Below, in pieces: positions 1 through 12,700 of a stretch of 64,000 nt of DNA. This DNA is from Ciona intestinalis (lineage: Eukaryota; Chordata; Ascidiacea; Phlebobranchia; Cionidae): positions 392,986 to 456,985 of the forward strand of contig NC_020178.2 of the NCBI RefSeq assembly GCF_000224145.3, in the 5' to 3' direction. A program made the translations under genes and the position numbers. Positions within the stretch are counted from its first letter, which is position 1. Each line of letters opens with the position of its first letter. Under the pieces are notes generated by a model. That model saw only the letters and a list, made by a program, of their open reading frames with translations, made no database searches and had not been told where the DNA came from.

Positions 1-44
1 CTTTGGCTCTGCTTGTTTGTATAGACACCTAACAGCAGGGTAAA
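1..44 (+). repeat. Fold-back element end (CTTTGGCTCTGCTTG family), truncated
   Basis: The segment up to CACCTAACAGCAGGGTAAA recurs at 10799, 43759, 48670 and 59262, and inverted at 54722, 56470, 61920 and 63330. Confidence 0.8.
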
Positions 45-703
45 CACTACTTTAAATATAAACATCTTGAAATTTATGTCTTTGAAGTGTATTTTGCATA
101 GAATTACTGCAGTGAATAAAAGGTTATGCTTAAAATTACAATTATGAATCGTACATTGTATGTAGAATGGCTATAATGTATCCTGTTATATTCTGTGAAT
201 AATGCAGACATCGCCACTACTATGTTATAATGGTTGGTTTGTGCATTGCATTTTAATGTTTTCTTTTAAATGTGTGGTACAGAGGTTACTGGTTTGAGCT
301 TACCATTGTGGGCGTATGTGTTAATTAGAGACATTTAACAGCAATTGCTTTAACCCAGTGGTCACTAATGGGTTGTCTTAATTGTCAGACATACATTATA
401 AAAGTTTTTTAAAATTTGAAAATATAATCACCACAAAGTTACATATGTGATAACTCATAAGCGGGCACGAGGTGTATGAAACAGAAGATCCGTGTTATAA
501 TGACTGTCATTATCCCATCATGCGAAACTACATAAGTTACATTCATTTAATAAAAGTTGCATACATGGCAGCTCGTAAGCTGACATGAGGTTTACGTAAC
601 AAAACACCAGTGTTATAATAACTATAATAACAAAAATATGTGTTCAACAAATATATATACTATATTTGTATGTTAAAAAAAATAACAAATATATGTTTAA
701 CAG
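45..703. other. Dynamin intron with composite SINE
   Basis: No exon is seen. From about 283 to 630 lies a SINE body (CCATTGTGGGCGTATGTG, CCCAGTGGTCACTAATGGG) followed by two copies of its tail module (GTGTATGAAACAGAA type, at about 436 and 555). Confidence 0.65.
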
Positions 704-3700
704 GTTACGTAGGAGTTGTGAACAGAAGCCAAAAAGACATTGACGGCAACAAAGACATTAAAGCTGCGTTGTCTGCTGAAAGACGCTTCTTTTTAAGCCA
801 CCCTGCATACAGACACATGGCTGATAAATTGGGGACACCGTATTTGCAGAAAATACTGAATCAGGTATGCACAAAAATTGCCTTTATTTATTCGTTATAG
901 TGAGCATTTACCCTAAAAAAACGATTTGAATCAAATGTTTTACATATTTTCTATGTTGTTTTGGCACAGCCTTTAGCATGCTAGATTATTGGTTACAGGT
1001 TCAAGGCTCGTCGCTGCTACCATTTTGGAAGCTTGTGACCTTGGACAAGACATTTAACGACAATTGCTCCAATTAAAAAAAAAAACATTAAAAAAACTAA
1101 AAAAAATGCCTACAGATTTGTAAATAGGATAACTTGTAAGCGGGCACATGGTGTATGAAACAGAACACCCGTGTTATAACGGCTGTCATTGCCCCACCAT
1201 GCAGGAATAGGCAGAGATAAAAATTCACTTTTTATTCCATATTCAGCAACTTACAAACCACATCAAAGAAACGTTGCCAGCCTTAAGGAACAAACTCCAG
1301 AAACAGATGATGGATATGGAAAAGGAAGTCGAAGAATTTAAAAACTTCAAACCTGATGATCCATCCAGGAAAACTAAGGCTATGTTACAGTAGGTTTACG
1401 TTTTGATACTGTAGCCCATTTTTACCAAGTATTATATAGTAGGGAAGTGGTAGATGGGACACTTTTCATTCTATTTTCTTGTCCCATTTGGTAGTAAGCA
1501 AAGAACATTCAAAGAATTATAAAACCATATCCTCACAACTCCCATAGACTGTTGTTACTTGTTAAAAACACAATCAGGATATTTTGATATTATGTGCCAA
1601 AGTTGTCCCATCTTCTCCCACCCTACTATATATATATATATATATTATACTTAATACTGTATAAATACTGTATGACATTTTGTTTACTTTGCTACATGCA
1701 AAATTAAATAAATTGTACTTAAACCATGCAACAGCAGCAAAAAAACAGCAGTCTTGTTGGAAAATCTGATACTTCTTTGTAAATTGTTTTCTGCATTTTT
1801 TATATCAAAAAATGCCCCTAAATTTCCTAAAAATTGTTTGTTTTTTTTCTTTCCAGAATGATCCAAGGATTTAACAACTCATTTGAGCAGTTAATTGAGG
1901 GTACAGGGGCTTCTATAGACACATTAGAGCTATCTGGGGGCGCGAAAATTAACCGGATATTCCATGAAAGATTCCCTTATGAGCTTGTAAAGGTGAGAGT
2001 GACCCTAGAAATTTACGGAAGCTCGTGGCGAAAATGGAGATTTAAATGCTAAAAGACAGTGGCTTTTTTAAGCTGTTATATTTAAAAGATGGGACACCGA
2101 AGATGGGACACCTTTAGCACATAATATCTAAATATCATACTCGTGTTTTAAACAATTAGTCTATGGAAGTCCCAAGGATACGATTTTATAATTCATTAAA
2201 TGTTCTTTGTTTACTACCAAATGGGACGAGAAAATGGAATGAAAAGGTGTCCCATCTCCCCCCACCCTACTATACAATGCTAATGTATGTTGTGTTATGT
2301 AGCTTAGAATTTGCATTACAGCATTGTAAACAATGAAAGACACTTCCTTTTTCCCACCATTCATGTTATGTGGTTTAGTTAGTTCCTTGTGTGAGTCAAC
2401 TTAACTTATATAATGGGGAAAAGTTGTATATTTAATTTAAAGTTGTTGTTTTGTTGACACTTTGTAAAAAAAATCTGTCAAAAATACCTGAAATTAAAAA
2501 AAATTTAAAGACCATGTTTGAGTAACTAATGTAAAATTGTTGTTTTGTTGACTCTTTGTAAAACTAACTGTTTAAAATACCGAAGTGTCGGTCAAATACA
2601 ACTTAACTGATATAAACACCTGTAAAAAAATGGTGCAACCAATTCTAGGTTATTGTTTTGTTGACACTTTGTAAAACTAACTGTTAAAAATACTGAAGTG
2701 TCGGTCACATACAACTTAACTTATATAAACGCCTGTATCACAAAAACTTCTTATAGATGGAGTTCGATGAGCAAACTTTACGAAAAGAAATTTCTGTCGT
2801 TATCCAAAACATTCACGCTATTCGAACTGGATTATTTACACCAGACACTGCGTTTGAAGAAATTGTGAAAAGTCAAATCGCAAAATTAAAGGTATTTTTT
2901 TGGAGTTGGGGTAATGGGCCAACTCTGGTCTAAATCTCAGGTTCCATGGCATATCTTGCTGTAAGACCTCACCCATTTAGAATAGAATGTGCGTATACAA
3001 TGTTGGGGTAATAGGCCAACTCTGGTATAAATCTCAGGTCCCATGGCGTATCTTGCTGTAGGACCTCACCCATATAGAATAGAATGTGCATACACAATGT
3101 TGGGGTAATGAGCCAACTCTGGTCTAAATCTCAGGTTCCATGGCGTGCCTTGCTGTAGGACCTCACCCATATATAATAGAATGTGCATATACAATGTTGG
3201 AGTAATGAGCCAACTCTGGTATTAATCTCAGGTCCCATGGCGTGTCTTGCTGTAGGACCTTACCCATATAGAATGTTAGGGTAATGTTTAAATTGGACTA
3301 CATTTGTGCTTCTGACTTTTTAGGCGTAAACAAATTGTCTTTACAAGTGTATTAAAATATGTTTATTTTTAGGACCCTGCACTAAAATGTGTTGAATTAG
3401 TATCGACTGAATTAATGAACGTTTTACGCAAATGTAGCGACAAGGTGAGAAATTAAGCAATATTCAAATTAAGTTTAAAACCTTGAATGAGTTTAATGCC
3501 ACCCCATATTTTACTATAAATAAAAAAAAACACTAATTTATGAAAAGAGAAACATTAAGTTACGAAACTTTACTGTACGAAAATAAGATAATTTATGAGA
3601 CATAATTTAATTGTTACGTTTTTATGTAAGAAGTAATGGTAATTTATAAATAATTTTATTGTTTTTTTTATGTAATCTTCAATGTCAATTTATGAAATAG

Positions 3701-6700
3701 TATTTAATTGTTTTGTTTTTATGGAATAAATAAAGTTAATTTATAAAATTAACACTATAACATAAAAATTTAAAAGTGTAATAAATAAAAAAATAAAAAA
3801 TGAAAAAAAATGAAAAATCCAATAATTGAATAAATATTGTTAATTATTAAATAATCATTTTATTTAATAATGTTAATTTATATCAGATGGGTAGATACCC
3901 CATGTTACGAGAAGAAACTGACCGCGTGGTTAGTACGAACGTTCGTGAAAAAGAAGCTATGACAAAAGAACAGGTTTCAAAGAATTTTTGACTAATTTTA
4001 AAAGTTTTTTGGGGTTAATTTTGATTTTACTGCAAAAAAATGTGTTTTTTTAATGTTGAAGGGCCCTGTATTGATATGACTGGTGTTTTTCCCTTTTTCT
4101 AAGTTCTCTCACTTAATAAAATGAGAGAGTGGAAGGAAAAAGGTTGTGGAATGGTGTTTTTGCCCTTTTTCTATTTTTTTCTTTGAGGAATAAATGAGAG
4201 AATGTGTGAAAAATACTGTTTTTTTTCTTTTTTTAATTTCTCTAACTTGAGGTTTAAATAAGAGAATGCTTGAAAAAAGGTGTTTTTTTTCCAATTTCTC
4301 TTCTTTGTGTAAAAATGAGAGAATGAGTGAAAAAGGCAGCAATTTAATGCTGTGTGGTGTGTATAAAAGTGATTACTTTCCACTAACAGGTAGCAATGCT
4401 CATTGATTTCGAATTGTCATATATAAATACAAACCACGATGACTTCATAGGGTTTGCTAAGTAAGTCTACTTTATACTAAACATAGGCGCCAAACTTTTG
4501 AATTTTCAGGGGTGGCGTGCACACCCTGCCACCCCAAGTTTGGCGCCTGTACAAAACAACCCATATTAAAAACTGGTTTATTAACGCACTGCATGAAAAT
4601 GAAATTTGCGTATCAATATAACTAGTATGGACCGTATTAAGAATGCACAAGTATGAAACATGCATTTTTAACCCAAAAACGAGATAAAATAAAGTTTTTT
4701 TTTGCCGCAGTAATGAAAAAATGCTGCAATTGCTTATTGGCATGGTGAAATTTTTTGAAAACTTAGTAAATTTCATGGGTGTTTTACTAAAACAGGTGTT
4801 AATATGGATTGTTGAAGGAAATAAATGGATTTAATCAGTTTTCCAATAAATTATACAATATTTTGGCGTCAAAAAATATTAAAAAAATAAAATTTTGTTA
4901 ATTTTTTTACTTTTCAAAAAAACCTGTTCAAAAAATTTGTCAAAAAAATTTATCAAAATTTATTTGAAAATTTGTTAAATCCATTTTTTCCTTTTATTTT
5001 GTTGTTGTTCTGTGTTTTTTATGTCATATTTTTTATTGTAGGTTAAATTTCTCATAAACTGTGAAATTTCCTACATAAATACCAACCACGAAGACTTTAT
5101 TGGATTCGCAAAGTAAAATTTCGCATGATTTGAAAAAAAAACAGTTTTAAGTGAAAACTAATTCCCAGCATGATGCAGTGATGCCATTCAATAAGCAGCA
5201 GTGTTCCCCGTTTTTTAAAACATCCCCAATTTTTCTTAACTTGTTTTCCAAAATTGTGAGCAAATTTTTTAAAGTGTTTGATTTTTTTAATATACTTTCA
5301 ATTTACTTTAAAATATTTCAAAAAATCGTAATGTTTAATTATTTTTTTCCAAAAGATGATTTCTAATTTTTAATTAAAAAAAAAAAACTTTCTAAATTAG
5401 TGAAAAAATAAAATAAATATATATTTTATCAAAAACGAATAAAAATTGTCAACAATTATTGGGGGCACTGCATTTGGTAGTAATTTAACGAAACATGAAT
5501 CAAAACTCAAGTTAATTTGGCATGATATGAGTTGACATCACATAAATAATATAAAAGTCATGAAAAAACTGACAGTTTAAATGTGAACTAGAAAACCATG
5601 TTTTATTTGAAAATAATCCAAATTTAATTTTTGTGGTGTTTTTAGTAGGGTAGGGGAAGATGGGACACACTTTTTCTATTTCCTTGTCTTGTTTAATAGT
5701 AAACAAAGAACATTCAAAGAATTTTAAAACCGTATCCTCACGACTCCCATAGACTATTGTTAATTGTTTGAAACACGATCAGGATATTTGGATATTATGA
5801 GCTAAAGGTGCCCGAGCTAAAGGTGCCCAGTTTTCCCCACCCTACTATACATAAGTATGTGTAGCAAAAGTGAAACTAAAAGTTTAGTAGCATTATTCTG
5901 CTACATAAATAGGCGCCAAACTCTTAAAAACACAGTGGAGGCAGGGATAGTTAGACACACATTCCTATGAAACAAATCTAACTTATTGGTTGTAATGTTT
6001 ACTGATTAAAGCAGTGTAGAAAATTCAGGGTTGGCCTGCCCACCCTGCTACCCCAGGTTTGGCGCCTATATCCTACACAATTTTATCATCTGTCATTCTT
6101 AAATACATCAAATTACTTTTCTTTTAATTTTACATTTATTTTTTTTTTTATAATTTTTCACGCTGCATGAAAATTATGATTACGATTTTTTATGTAACAT
6201 TTCTATGTAACTACAGTGCGTCACAAAAAGGCGTGGATCGTGGAGCAAAGAAAAAATCTGTTGGAAACCAGGTGTGTATGTTAAAGTTGTTATAATATTG
6301 GTATATTCTATATGGGTGAGGTCCTACAGCAAGATATGCCATGGGACCTGAGATTTATGCCAGAGTTGGCTCATTACCCCAACATTGTATATGCACATTC
6401 TATTCTATATGGGTGAGGTCCTACAGCAAGATATGCCATGGGACGTGAGATTTAGGCCAGAGTTGGCTCATTACCCCAACATTTCATAGGTTTTTAAATG
6501 TTAAATAGAAAATTAAGTTTTTTTGGAAAATAATTGTTATATTTTTGTAGATTATATTTAACCTGTTAAATATAGTTAGGCAAATATATAATCCAAGTCT
6601 ATTTTAAAACATTAACTTTTATTATAAAGAAATTTGGTAAAGAGGTAAGAAAATGGTTTCATTTCAGCAAAATATTTTTTTCCCTAAAATTTATTGCTAA

Positions 6701-9700
6701 ACTACGCAGGCATTTTTGTCCTATAACATATTTTTTCATTATAAATTAACATTTTTTTTCGCATATTTGGTTATCAACCACACAAAAAGTTACATTCCTG
6801 ATGAAACAGAACACCTGTGTTATAACGACTGTCGTTACCCCGCCATGCAAGAATAAATAAATTACATTCATTCCAATATTTCTATAGCATTTTTGTATAT
6901 TTTCATACAATTGAAATTTGCAAACCGCTTTTTATTTGCTTTGGAAATTTTAATTTTTAATAAACTATATCAAAAACAAGATTTTTAGTTAATAAAATAA
7001 GTTAAAACCATATTTTGTCCGAAAAATTCGTGCATATTCACAGTTTTGATAATTTTTTGTCTGAAAATTTAAATTTTAGTTATTATATTAATATTATATA
7101 TATTTTTTAGATAATTTTTTTACATATTTTTGTAAAAAAACAAACAATTTTTGCTATTTTTTGCATGCTCCCCCCCCCATTTTTTTAAATATATAGTTTT
7201 TTTAAAACCTTTTTTTAGGTTATTCGAAAAGGCTGGCTCACAATGCACAATCTGAGTTTTATTAAAGGAGGTTCTAGAGATTTCTGGTTTACTCTGAGTG
7301 CTGAGCAGTTTCAATGGTATAAAGATGAAGAGGTAATTTACTAGCTTGCCTGGGGCTTAATCCATAGCTCTTTGGGCTTAAGTGTGCAAGAATTTTTTTT
7401 ATGGCAGAAAAATGAAAACAGTTTTTTTTTATGTGATTTTATTTTGTTGCTATGAGCGCCTGTCTCTGGGTAAAAGGTTATAGGTTCAAGGCTTGATGCT
7501 GCTACCATTGTAGGTGTATGTATCCTTGGGCAAGACACCTAACGGCAATTGCTTCAACCCAGTGGTCACTTAAGGTCTTTTTAATTTGTTCTGAACATAA
7601 AAAATCTATAAAAAAAGCAATCACTCGCAAATTAACATACATAGTAACTCTTAAACAGGCATGAGGGCTATGAAACAGAACACCGTGTTATAACAACTAT
7701 CATTACCCCACCACGCAAGAATAAACAAGTTGCAATCATTCATTCAATTAAACATTACCAATTATTTATCGCAGGAAAAAGACAAGAAATTCCTTCTTTC
7801 ACTTGACAATATTCGTTTGCGTGATTTAGAAAAAGGATTTATGTCCAGCAAATATGGCTTTGCTCTCTTCAGTACTGAGTCTCGCAATGTATATAAAGAC
7901 TACAGGTAACTTTAAACTGTATTTTGGGAAAATTTGTTCAGTTTTTTATTCTATGTGGGTGAGGTCCTACAGTGAGGCTCGCTATTGGGATCTGAGTTTA
8001 GGCCAGAGTTGGTTCATTACTTTAATATTGTATATGCATCCTGTTCCATATGGGTGAGGTCCTACAGTGAGGCATGCCGAGGGGTCTGAGATTTAAGCCA
8101 GAGTTGGCTTATTTATCTCGAACGCGGAGTGCTATAAATGCTTTAGTGACCACTGGGTTGGAGCAATTGCTGTTAAGTATCTTGCCCAAAACACATACAA
8201 AAAAGTAATAAAAAAATTCACTTACAAAGTTACATACATGGTATCTCGCAAGCAGACGCATGGTGTATGAATTAGAACACCCCTGTTATAGCGACTGTCA
8301 TAACCCCCCCCCAAACCGTAAATAAACTACATTCGTTGAAATATACAGACAATTGGAGTTATCTGCTGAAACACAAGAAGAAGTAGATAGTTGGAAAGCG
8401 TCGTTTTTACGCGCTGGTGTCTATCCAGAGCGTAGCACTGAGAAAAATGTAAGTTACTAAATTAATATTGTACATTTTGAAGTTTTTCTACAAGATATAT
8501 AGTAGGGTGGGGGAAGATGGGACACCTTTAGCACATAATATATCCTCATTGTGTTTTAAACAATTAACAGGGATCTATGGAAGCCATGAGGATACGGTTT
8601 TATAACTCTTTAAATGTTATTTTTTTACTATTAAATAGGACGAGAAAATAGAATGAAAACGTGTCCCACTGTCCCATCTTCTCCCACTCTACTATATTTT
8701 ATGGGTCGTAATATTTGTCTTAAAATTGACCAAAAAATCAGTGTTTTTTGCTGCGTGTTATGCATTATAAAAATGCTGTTTTTAGCATAATATATATCGA
8801 AAACAGCTTTTGGGCAATCTATTTTATACTAATGTTTTTTTTCGAAATCGAAATTTTTTGTTAAAATATTTTTTACATATTTTTTCCTGTTATTTATTAG
8901 ACCTAAAAAAAGCGTATCAAAAAACATTGGTATATTTTTTTAAAGATTTTGCTTTGAAAAGTGTCTAGGTTTATATTTATGCATGTTATGTTTGTTGTTG
9001 TTGTTACTGCACTCCATACATTAAAACAACACCTTTAAAAATCACGAAATAAGATTTTAATGTTTTTTTTTGTAAAAAAATTAACAATTGGATAGTGTAT
9101 TTTTTACCTAAATATTCTGCTATGCATTTTAGATGTATTTTATATAATTTATCTGTTTCCAAAAAATATAGTTTTATAAAAGTGTAAAAAGCTGTTTATA
9201 ATTTAAGTTATTTTTTTACAATTTCTTTATAGTTTTTAGGTGTTTTTTTTTAGTTTTTTTTTAATTAACTTTTTTTTCTTGTTGCAGTAGCATATTCTCT
9301 CTTTTTTCCTTTACAAGCTAACAAATCACAAAACTTAAATTGATTTGTCTTGCTAAATAGAACTATAATTCTCACAAATTAAAATCGAAAAAATTTCCAA
9401 AAAATTTAGCACTAGAAAATAGAACATTTTATATAGTACTGTGGGGGAAGATAGGACACCCTTAGCACATAATATCAAAATATCCTGATTATGTTTTTAA
9501 CAATTAACAACGGTCTATGGGAGTTGTGAGGATACGGTTTGATAATTCTTCGAATTTTCTTTTGTTTACTACCAAATGGGACGAGAAAATTAAATTAAAA
9601 TTTGTCCCATTTTCCCCCACCCTACTATATTAACGCAGTATTACAAATCACAATGTCTGTTTTATAATAATGTTACAGGATTTTAATTCATTTGTGTTTT

Positions 9701-12700
9701 GTATTGTTGTAATGTGTTTTTCTATTGCATGTTTCACCTCTACACAACAGAGAACCAGGGTAATATATTTTATATTTCTAAACACTTTATTTTACCCATT
9801 ACTGAAAAATCAGACATTTTATAATTTTTTCATGAACCAAAAAATAATTTAAAAAAAATTTGACTAAAAAAAAATTGTCTTTTTTTTCTTAGTATTTTTT
9901 TATTAAATAAATTTTACTAGTTTAAAATGCAATATTTTTTAAAAAATGCATGAAAAAGTGAATAGAATTTCACATTTGCACAATTTTACTTTACTTGTTT
10001 ATGCTTGTAAACTATCATTAGTTTGTTGCATGCATTTTCACGATATAAAATATTAATAAAAAAGGACCTAACCTGTATAAATACTTCATTCATTCATTCA
10101 TGAATGTATTCTTTTTTTTCATTCATTCGCCCATAAAATTCCAAATTATTTAAAGTGAGTATTTTTATTATTGCTTTGTAAAATATCTAAAAAAATCTAA
10201 CAATTGATTTTTTTAATTGTTATTAGTTAATTTTCTGCTTTTCTGCATATCTTACCAAAACTTACAACAAAATAAACAATTTTTTACTAAATTTTTAATT
10301 TTACAGTAATTTTTTTTTATTCTGTAGAAAAAATGTTTTTGTTTATTTTACTAAATACTAAAAAAAGTATTGTAGTTTACCCTCTAAAACAAGCTAACAC
10401 TTTAAATAAAGCAGGATTCAACCTCTGGAGGTTCGGAGGCTTCACTGGACCCTCAGTTGGAGAGGCAGGTCGAAACTATTCGTAATTTAGTCGACAGTTA
10501 CATGGCAATTGTCAGCAAAACAATAAGAGATCTCGTACCAAAAATTATCATGAATATAATGATAGGACAGGTAAAGAATTCTGTATTATGTAGTTATTAT
10601 TATTTGTATTTTTTAAATTTATTTTTAAATTTTTTAATTTTTGAATTAAAGAAAAAATGTTAAAAGTTCCAATAATTTTTTGGTAATTTTTTTTAAATGT
10701 ATTTTTGAGTTTTAATAAAATCTGGGATGACATTGCTAAATCGCACATAGTTGTTATATTTAGGGAACCTCATTGATTAATGTGGTGAATGCATTATACT
10801 TTGGCTCTGCTTGTTTGTATAGACACCTAACAGCAGGGTAAAATCTGTTGTTTTTTTCATACATTTTTTACATTATATATATATATGTGTATAAATAATT
10901 GATTTTTATACTTTTTTCAACATTGCAGACAAAGGAATTTATTGCAACTGAAGTATTAGCTCATCTGTATTCATCTGGAAATGGGGTAGGTTCTGAATGA
11001 ATGAATGTAACTTGCTTATCTTTGCGTGGCGGGGTAATGACAGTAGTTATAACACGGGTGTTCTGTTTCATACACCTCGGGCCCGCTTACAGGTTACCAT
11101 GCATGTAACTTTTGAAGTGATTATTTTTCTGTNTTTTGTTTGGATAAGCAGACATGACTTTTGGTTGGTTTGGTCAATTATATCCTCGTGGGTGGGAACT
11201 TAAGTGACTTATCCATGGTTGCCAATCCCATGCCCACAGTCGAGTTGCTGAAGCCATTGCAGTGTGTGGATAAGCAGAAATTTTTGCAATTTTACATAAA
11301 AAAATTTGGTTTAAATTTTTTTTAGTTTTTTTTTAGAGATTTTTTGGTTATATATTATTTCTATTTTAGACTGACTTAATGGAAGAGTCACACGAGGAAG
11401 CAGAGAGACGCGACACGATGTTAAAGATGTACCACAGCCTCAAGGAGGCGCTCAAGGTCATGGGAGACATAAATATGAAGGTAACGAGAAAATATTTTGT
11501 AAATTTTTGCCCGGCGGGGCATGGACAGTCGTAAAAATACGAATATTCTGTTTTATACACCTCGTGCTCGCTTATGAGTTACTAAGTATGTAACTTTATG
11601 GCTGATTATTTTGAATTTGGGGTTGGAGCAGTTGCTATTAAGGACACACACGTCCACAAACACAAAAAAAGGGAAATTTCAAAATAATTCTAGGTTTTGT
11701 GGTCCTTACCCATATATAATAGAAAACGCAGTCAGTTTAACTATATGTATATATACATATACATTAACACATATATATTATTTTTTATTTATTTACCGCA
11801 TTTCCAGACTGTACAGACCACTCTACCGCCCCCAGTGGACAATTCGTGGATCCCCGAAGAACCAGCAACAAACGGAACACCAGCTCAATCTTCTTATGCG
11901 TCGCAACAGTCGTATAATAGACCTCCAAGGTAGGTTTGCTCTACTGTGAATTCTGTATACTTTGGTACGGTATATTCTGTATATATTAATTAATAATTTT
12001 TTTTTTAGATTTTATTTATAGATGTATATATAGTAGCTTTTTAAAGTTGTAAAACAGTATGTGCTGTTCTACTTTTTTATAAAGTACTTTGGTTTTGCTG
12101 TTACCTGTACGCTGAATACATTTTTTCAGTGAGGGGCGTTTGTGCAAATTATTATCACAACATTTTTCCCGTTTTTTTAATAAAAATTTTTTCAATTTTT
12201 TTTTTACGGAAATTTCGCGAATTTTTTTCAAAAAAGTCAGCTTTCCATTAGAGCTGTTATAACTCGTTCTTCGAGTGCTGAAAATATACTGGATGAAAGT
12301 AACATACATGATCAGTGGTCCACACATCGCCATTCGTTACAACAGCCACAAGCAACAGTGAAAAGATGGAACAGCCAGAGGTCTTTATCATGCTTTAAAT
12401 GCATGGCCCTCCCTCTAACTATCATTTTGTTACGATTTCTTAACGAAAATGGTCCAAAATGTTCAAAAATGACGTTTTTTTATTGGTATAAACGACATAC
12501 ATATTTAAAAGCTAGATTAAAATAGACTCTCTTTTTAACTATCATTTTGTTACAATATTCTGAAAAATGATGTTTTTAGGACAAAAAAGACAATAATTTA
12601 AAAAAGACAATAGTTTTTTGTTGGTAACTTATTGGTAAACACTATTTTGAAATGGAAAGCATAAAAAATGATCAAATTCTACCATCATATCTAACAGTGT

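Noticed and set aside
4109..4383. Two overlapping minus-strand open frames
   Set aside because: Low-complexity T/A-rich repeats of the plus strand (TTTTTCT...GAGAGAATG units) in a dynamin intron.
11611..11949. 112-codon open frame overlapping the dynamin exon at 11808
   Set aside because: It is in a different frame from the dynamin exon, which has the phase and sequence (LPPPVDNSW) expected of the family.
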